This document shows positions 24,438 through 28,836 of a stretch of DNA of 28,836 bases, piece by piece. The stretch spans positions 1 to 28,836 of the forward strand of contig DAINSQ010000046.1 of the NCBI GenBank assembly GCA_036741235.1, read 5' to 3'. Position numbers and translations under genes: made by a program. This stretch comes from JABWBR01 sp036741235. Its GTDB lineage: Bacteria; Bacteroidota; Bacteroidia; Chitinophagales; Saprospiraceae. A model generated the notes under the pieces. It was not told the origin of the DNA. It saw nothing but the letters and a program-made list of their open reading frames with translations, and did no database searches. Each line of letters starts with the position of its first letter. Within the stretch, counting starts at the first letter, position 1.

Positions 24438-24970
24438 GTGTGAGAGGGTGGGAGAGAGGGAGGGTGAGAATCGAATGTGATCCCACCCTCCCTCTCTCTC
24501 ACATGTTCTCCTGATAGAACCCTCCCACTCTCTCTCATGTTCTCCTGATAGAAGCGGTCGGCCAGGTTGGTAANNNNNNNNNNNNNNNNNNNNNNNNNNN
24601 NNNNNNNNNNNNNNNNNNNNNNNNNNNNNNNNNNNNNNNNNNNNNNNNNNNNNNNNNNNNNNNNNNNNNNNNNCCTGATAGAAGCGGTCGGCCAGGTTGG
24701 TAAGAATCAAATGTCATCCCACCCTCCCACTCTCTCTCATGTTCTCCTGATAGAAGCGGTCGGCCAGGTTGGTAAGAATCAAATGTCATCCCACCCTCCC
24801 ACTCTCTCTCATGTTCTCCTGATAGAAGCGGTCGGCCAGGTTGGTAAGAATCAAATGTCATCCCACCCTCCCTCTCTCTCTCATGTTCTCCTGATAGAAG
24901 CGGTCGGCCAGGTTGGTAAGAATCAAGTGTCATCCCACCCTCCCACTCTCTCACCCTCTCACCCTCCCCA
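24438..24970. repeat. 72-bp minisatellite interrupted by a 100-N gap
   Basis: Copies start (at cctgatagaagcgg) at 24544, 24674, 24746, 24818 and 24890, with an exact 72-bp period after the gap. Each has a conserved part of about 40 bp and a C/T-rich part of about 30 bp. A truncated copy begins at 24510. The 24544 copy runs into the N block at 24574-24673, so the real copy number is unknown. At the left edge, gtgggagagagggagggtg (24448-24466) and its near-perfect complement (24484-24502, 18 of 19) form a hairpin. Pieces near 24925-24967 are a C/T-rich end. Because 72 is a multiple of three, open frames persist through it on both strands; I do not treat them as genes. Confidence 0.92.
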
Positions 24971-27900
24971 TCAGGGTCTCGGAGCTCCTATTATGAGCTT
25001 CTGCGTCTGCGCCGGAATGCCTTCCGAGCGCACCGTCACAAAGTAAACGCCGTTGGCTAACTCCCTGAGCGGCAGGCGCTCTGCAGCGTCTTGCACCTCG
25101 TCGATTTCTCGCACGATCACGGCCTGGCCTACATTGTTGTAAACCGTAATTTGTACGGATTTGCCGGCGTAGCCTGGCAGCGTTATATTGACCTCATCCA
25201 TTGCAGGATTGGGATACAGTTCCACTTCGGTTGCGCCTGGGGCTTGAGCCAGGAAAGTACCGCCGCCGCCTGTTGATCCCAGACTGCTGGCGCCGGTGTA
25301 ACCCACATTGGCGAAAGTAGAAGAAACCACGCTGACCTGTTCGTAATTGGTGGATACCAATCCCATTTGAATACAACTATTCATGCTAACCGTAGCGGCC
25401 ATCACCTGATTCCATTGAACGCCGTTGGCAGAGGTATAACCTACAAACTGGTCGCCGTTGCGCACCAGTCGCAGCCAATTGCGGCCCTGGCCGGGGAATT
25501 GCTGTGGCTGTGCCTGACCGTTGGTTGTAAAACGCACTTCGCGACGGCTGAGCGAGCTGCCCATGTTGGTGGTGAGCTGTACTTTCTTAGACCCTCCGGC
25601 ATTGCTTTCGCGCATCACGATACCTGCCCAGCCAAAGGCGTTGCCGCCGATACTCGTCACTTGCGCCGTCAGGCTGCCGTTGCCGCACAGCGTTCGCTGC
25701 ACAAAAGCCGTTTCATCCTGGGTAAATGGCGAGGCGTAGAAGCAATCTTCGCTATTCAGGGTAAATACCTGGGAGGGTACATTATAGGTAGCGCTATTGC
25801 CGTCGTCGCAATTCACGCCGTCGGGCTGCTGGCTCCATCCGCAGGGCAGACCGTCGATGGTCAGCGTGCTGGTACAAGTGATGGTATTATTGTAAATATC
25901 AACAGCCGTTGCCGTAATGGTCAATACATCGCCCAATTGCTGGCAGTATATTTTATCCAGGTTGATACTGAGATTGGCCATCTGGCAGTTGTCGGTAGCC
26001 GATGTAAAGTCGGAGAGCACCAGGTCAAGATGGGGCTGGCCGTTGAAAACATACGTCGGGTTAAAACACTGGATGACCGGTTTTTCCGTGTCGATAACAT
26101 CGAAAAAGAACGTACACGACTGGCTGTTGTTGGAGGGGTCTTTAGCTTCCCACTGCACTTTCCAGCGGCCTACCGCGAAATAACCGCTGGGGTTGGCTAC
26201 CCAGGTCGACCAGGGGCCGATGGCGTTGTTATTTTCGTCTACCTCCTGATAACGCGCCAACAGTCCGTAGCTGCAGTTGTCGAAAACAGCGGGTACCGGT
26301 ACGGTGACAACGGCGCCGCATTGCCTGAAGTCGTTTTCTATGACGAAATTGTCGGGGCAGTCTATTTGCGGGGCGCTGTTGTCAACAACCGTGACGTTGG
26401 CCGTGCAAGTCGACTGGTTGCAGTTGCGGTCTTCGATCGTCAACGTTGCCACCACGCCGCTGATGTTGGCGCAATTAAACGTATTGGGCGACACCGAAAC
26501 CACCCTGACCTGGCCGGTGCCGGTAGAGGGCAGGTCGTAGCTCGCCGTTGAGTTAAATACATCGGAGGGCAGGATAGAAGCCGTACCCCATTGGTTGAGC
26601 ACAACGGTATGCGGTTTACACACCGCTACAGGATTCGTTTGGTCGGGTACGATATCAAACGACCGGGTAGGTTTGCTGAAGCTGTTTTGGCCCCACGAGA
26701 GGGTATGGTCTTCGATCGTTTTGGGCGAGCCGGGCATTTCATTTTCTACAATCTGAAATTCAGGAATGATAGCAAAATCAACCCCCGGACCGGAAAGCTG
26801 GAATAGCTCAATGCTCAAGCTATTGTTGTAGTGCAACTTGTTGAGCGTCGTCATGGTGGCCTCCATCAAAAACTCTTCGTTGATCGTAGCCGTTGACTCG
26901 AAATTATTGGGAATGTTGATTTCGATATGATTCCCCATCAGTACGTTGGGTACGATTTGGGAGAAACCAGTAGCAACCGTTGCGTTGGTTCCGGGGTTGA
27001 ATACCCGCCAGTTCATGGGTTGCCCCAGGTTGATATTGGCCTTGAAAGTAGGATCAAACGTGTAGTTGAGCTCCAGGTCGGTAGTGAGGTTGAGGTTTAA
27101 ATCGCCAAAGTCTACTTCACCGAGACCGCCGCCAAGGCTGACAGAGGTAGGATAACCGAAATAATCGATCAGCGAAATCAGGTCCAGGCGAAGGCGTGAC
27201 AATTCTTCAAATTCACCGCCGGTAGCCCTCACGATCACGTTATCGTCGTTGAAAGTCTGCGTAAGATTTGACGAAGTCAGTTTTTTAAACGTGCCGCTAA
27301 ATTCGGGAATAGTAAGATCTACGGCAGATGGAATATCGGGGTTGCTGATTTCCACCATAGTAGCATTGCCGTCAAACATATTGTCGAGAATGGGACCTGC
27401 ATTGGGGCTTGTGTTGACCAATCCGACGATTTGTTGAAGAATACTGGTACCGGCTGCGCAATCGAAAATAGTGCCCAAATTGGCCCCGGGCTCAAAAGCA
27501 TCCTCGCACAGGACAATAAACGGAGGTAAATCGCCGCCGATAGGGATGGGGATGTTCAGCAATTCGCCGCCGGGAATACCCAATACGTCGAGCAAATCCC
27601 AGCTGTCGCTGTACAGACACCCCAGGTCAAAGAGAGGGTCGCAGCCAAATTCAACCGTAGCGGTAAGGCCGATGCGCAATACAAAACTGACATTATCAAG
27701 GATGGGCCCCATTTCGGTTTCGTAAAAGGCAGGAGTGATAGCCACCTGGGCGCCGCTGCCGCGCTGGGCAGCCGTTTCAACCACTATTTTATCGCCGCAG
27801 CCGAATTGCTGGTCGGCAGGGGCCTGCAGGGTGATATTGACAGGATAGGTTACATTTACATCCGCCGTGCCTATGCTTTTGAGGCCCATATACCCTCCAT

Positions 27901-28639
27901 AGTCGGCAGTGACGCCAAATTGCAACGTCGGGTTGATGTAAAACCCGCCAAGGTCGCCAAGACCAACGCCGAAACCGGTCACCCAGTCAGGTATATCAAC
28001 CCCCAACAGGTTTTCGATAATCTGGAATAAAATGTTGGTTCCCGCATTGGGACTGGCGAAATCGTCCACGTCTCCCAGCAAGTCGCGTGTAAACTGAACG
28101 CGGGATGGAGCGCCGACAAGCGGCGTAGGGTCGAGGCTGATGTCATTGAATGTAGCCGTGTGCGTTACCGACTGGTTGATGGTTTTAAACTGCGTAGGCA
28201 TGGCCGGCGTTTCCGGCGCTGCTGCATTGGTGGTAAATACCGGCATGGTAGTAGCCGGAGAAAGGCTCGCTACCGGACCGTCGCATTGTTCAGCTACCAA
28301 GGCCTGGTACTGGTTGCCCGCCTTGGGCAGGTTCAAAACATAACATACCTGAACAGGCGAACCGGGGGTGATAGTAAGGCCGGGGCTACCGCCTGCCACT
28401 TCAACGTCAAGCGCAGCAGTTACGCCTGCGCTTATATCGTTTACTTTGATGTTCCATTTGTGGTTGGCAACATCCCCCTGGGCAGAGGTCCAGCATAACG
28501 TGGCAGAATTAGTGCCGGTAACAGTTTGAGTAGAAAAAACCGGGGCGCCGCATTGAGCGGCAAGCCAGGCGGGAGCTGATAGCAGTATCGCCATTAGCCC
28601 CGCAATTCGTAAGCGCGTTGTGAGGTAGAAGATGTCCAT
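24971..28639 (-). CDS. Large T9SS-secreted multidomain protein with HYR-like and C-terminal sorting domains
   Basis: A 1222-residue exported protein. Signal peptide at about 1-29 (LMAILLSAPAWLAAQ). A cysteine-containing fibronectin-III-like region covers about 30-130. A long unrecognised beta-rich region follows at about 150-670, with SPNAG-containing segments appearing twice. Three cysteine-bearing Ig/HYR-like repeats lie at about 672-757, 758-850 and 851-935 (for example SAPQIDCPDNFVIEND and EKPVIQCFNPTYVF). A beta-sandwich of the DUF1349/concanavalin-like type covers about 950-1110 (GWAGIVMRES...WLRLVRNGDQF). The type A T9SS sorting domain at about 1136-1222 begins VELYPNPAMDEVNITLPG and contains NGVYFVTV. 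It is expected at the cell surface or in the medium; adhesion or polysaccharide binding is a guess. It is a single gene between the minisatellite and the right edge. Confidence 0.88.
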   Translation of the reverse strand: MDIFYLTTRLRIAGLMAILLSAPAWLAAQCGAPVFSTQTVTGTNSATLCWTSAQGDVANHKWNIKVNDISAGVTAALDVEVAGGSPGLTITPGSPVQVCYVLNLPKAGNQYQALVAEQCDGPVASLSPATTMPVFTTNAAAPETPAMPTQFKTINQSVTHTATFNDISLDPTPLVGAPSRVQFTRDLLGDVDDFASPNAGTNILFQIIENLLGVDIPDWVTGFGVGLGDLGGFYINPTLQFGVTADYGGYMGLKSIGTADVNVTYPVNITLQAPADQQFGCGDKIVVETAAQRGSGAQVAITPAFYETEMGPILDNVSFVLRIGLTATVEFGCDPLFDLGCLYSDSWDLLDVLGIPGGELLNIPIPIGGDLPPFIVLCEDAFEPGANLGTIFDCAAGTSILQQIVGLVNTSPNAGPILDNMFDGNATMVEISNPDIPSAVDLTIPEFSGTFKKLTSSNLTQTFNDDNVIVRATGGEFEELSRLRLDLISLIDYFGYPTSVSLGGGLGEVDFGDLNLNLTTDLELNYTFDPTFKANINLGQPMNWRVFNPGTNATVATGFSQIVPNVLMGNHIEINIPNNFESTATINEEFLMEATMTTLNKLHYNNSLSIELFQLSGPGVDFAIIPEFQIVENEMPGSPKTIEDHTLSWGQNSFSKPTRSFDIVPDQTNPVAVCKPHTVVLNQWGTASILPSDVFNSTASYDLPSTGTGQVRVVSVSPNTFNCANISGVVATLTIEDRNCNQSTCTANVTVVDNSAPQIDCPDNFVIENDFRQCGAVVTVPVPAVFDNCSYGLLARYQEVDENNNAIGPWSTWVANPSGYFAVGRWKVQWEAKDPSNNSQSCTFFFDVIDTEKPVIQCFNPTYVFNGQPHLDLVLSDFTSATDNCQMANLSINLDKIYCQQLGDVLTITATAVDIYNNTITCTSTLTIDGLPCGWSQQPDGVNCDDGNSATYNVPSQVFTLNSEDCFYASPFTQDETAFVQRTLCGNGSLTAQVTSIGGNAFGWAGIVMRESNAGGSKKVQLTTNMGSSLSRREVRFTTNGQAQPQQFPGQGRNWLRLVRNGDQFVGYTSANGVQWNQVMAATVSMNSCIQMGLVSTNYEQVSVVSSTFANVGYTGASSLGSTGGGGTFLAQAPGATEVELYPNPAMDEVNITLPGYAGKSVQITVYNNVGQAVIVREIDEVQDAAERLPLRELANGVYFVTVRSEGIPAQTQKLIIGAPRP

Positions 28640-28760
28640 TGTAACTGTTGTTTAGTTAATGTTGAGCGAAAGATATGTCATCCAACTCAATTGAAAAATA
28701 TTTTATATGTGAAAAAAATCTACTGCGGAGGGAAAATCGGATAGCGACAGGAGGTGGGGG
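28640..28760. other. Upstream region of the large secreted protein gene
   Basis: The minus strand carries TATCTTTC at 28677-28670, one base off the -7 consensus TAnnTTTG, about 30 nt before the gene start. The rest is AT-rich with no other feature seen. Confidence 0.4.
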
Positions 28761-28810
28761 TGATGAGGGGTGATGAGGGGGGATGAGGGGGGATGAGGGG
28801 TGATGAGGGG
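28761..28810. repeat. 10-bp tandem repeat (tgatgagggg / ggatgagggg) near right edge
   Basis: Five contiguous decamers: tgatgagggg at 28761-28770, 28771-28780 and 28801-28810, and ggatgagggg at 28781-28790 and 28791-28800. Rotated to gggtgatgag, the unit differs by one base from the reverse complement (ggttgatgag) of the decamer at the left edge, so the two arrays are related and inverted. Confidence 0.9.
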
Positions 28811-28836
28811 ATGATGAAAGGAGAAAAGTAGAGACG

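Noticed and set aside
24544..24960. Possible CRISPR array
   Set aside because: The regions between conserved parts are nearly identical copies rather than unique spacers, and no cas genes are nearby. It is a minisatellite.
24567..25046. Open frame on the plus strand (159 codons) and matching minus-strand frames through the repeat
   Set aside because: They exist only because the repeat unit is 72 bp, a multiple of three. They run through the N gap and have no start signals or domain content.
25367..26551. 394-codon open frame opposite the large secreted protein
   Set aside because: The minus-strand frame has a signal peptide, HYR-like repeats and a sorting domain; the plus frame has no recognisable protein features.
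1..28836. tRNA, rRNA, riboswitch, insertion sequence or phage genes
   Set aside because: I looked for transposase, integrase and capsid-like proteins and conserved RNA motifs and saw none. Short RNAs could still be missed without covariance searches.

Overview
The window is a stretch of Bacteroidota chromosome. Three things point there: type IX secretion system (T9SS) style secreted proteins with C-terminal sorting modules, a TonB-dependent receptor paired with a DUF4249 lipoprotein, and repeated TAnnTTTG promoter -7 boxes. The gene set and moderately high GC suggest a Saprospiria-like member (Lewinella/Haliscomenobacter type), but this is inference. A run of 100 N at 24574-24673 shows that it is a draft scaffold. 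The two ends carry short decamer repeats of related sequence in opposite orientation, so both ends may be assembly breaks.

Layout. 1-1499: decamer repeats, then a two-gene unit with an EAD-like/TIR effector and a zinc-ribbon membrane protein. 1500-1865: repeat-rich spacer and the rpsA terminator. 1866-3905 (-): ribosomal protein S1 with six S1 domains and a long acidic N-terminus. 4128-5801 (+): long-chain acyl-CoA ligase. 5808-5888: a hairpin array between convergent genes. 5894-7456 (-): an uncharacterised coiled-coil protein with an Ala/Glu/Pro tail. 7565-8587 (-): aspartate-semialdehyde dehydrogenase. 8694-8824: an inverted-octamer cluster. 8868-11459 (+): a secreted lamin-tail-domain protein. 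11673-12652 (+): ruvX and def. 12645-13091 (-): a small SET-domain protein. 13439-16470 (+): an M14 metallopeptidase and a diverged deformylase paralogue. 16467-17503 (-): two YeeE/YedE half-transporters. 17678-18817 (+): a GCS2-type carboxylate-amine ligase. 18819-20525 (-): recJ. 20705-23928 (+): TonB receptor and DUF4249 lipoprotein. 24057-24437 (+): rbfA. 24438-24970: a 72-bp minisatellite with the sequence gap. 24971-28639 (-): a 1222-residue T9SS cargo protein. 28640-28836: leader and terminal decamers.

Most genes are housekeeping or typical Bacteroidota surface functions: translation (rpsA, rbfA, def), DNA repair (ruvX, recJ), amino-acid and lipid metabolism (asd, acyl-CoA ligase), and nutrient uptake and secretion. 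The least ordinary parts are the EAD-TIR/zinc-ribbon pair, which looks like a conflict or immunity module, the diverged deformylase, the coiled-coil protein, and the number of unrelated tandem or inverted repeats in the intergenic spaces. No tRNA, rRNA, CRISPR array, insertion sequence or integrase was seen.
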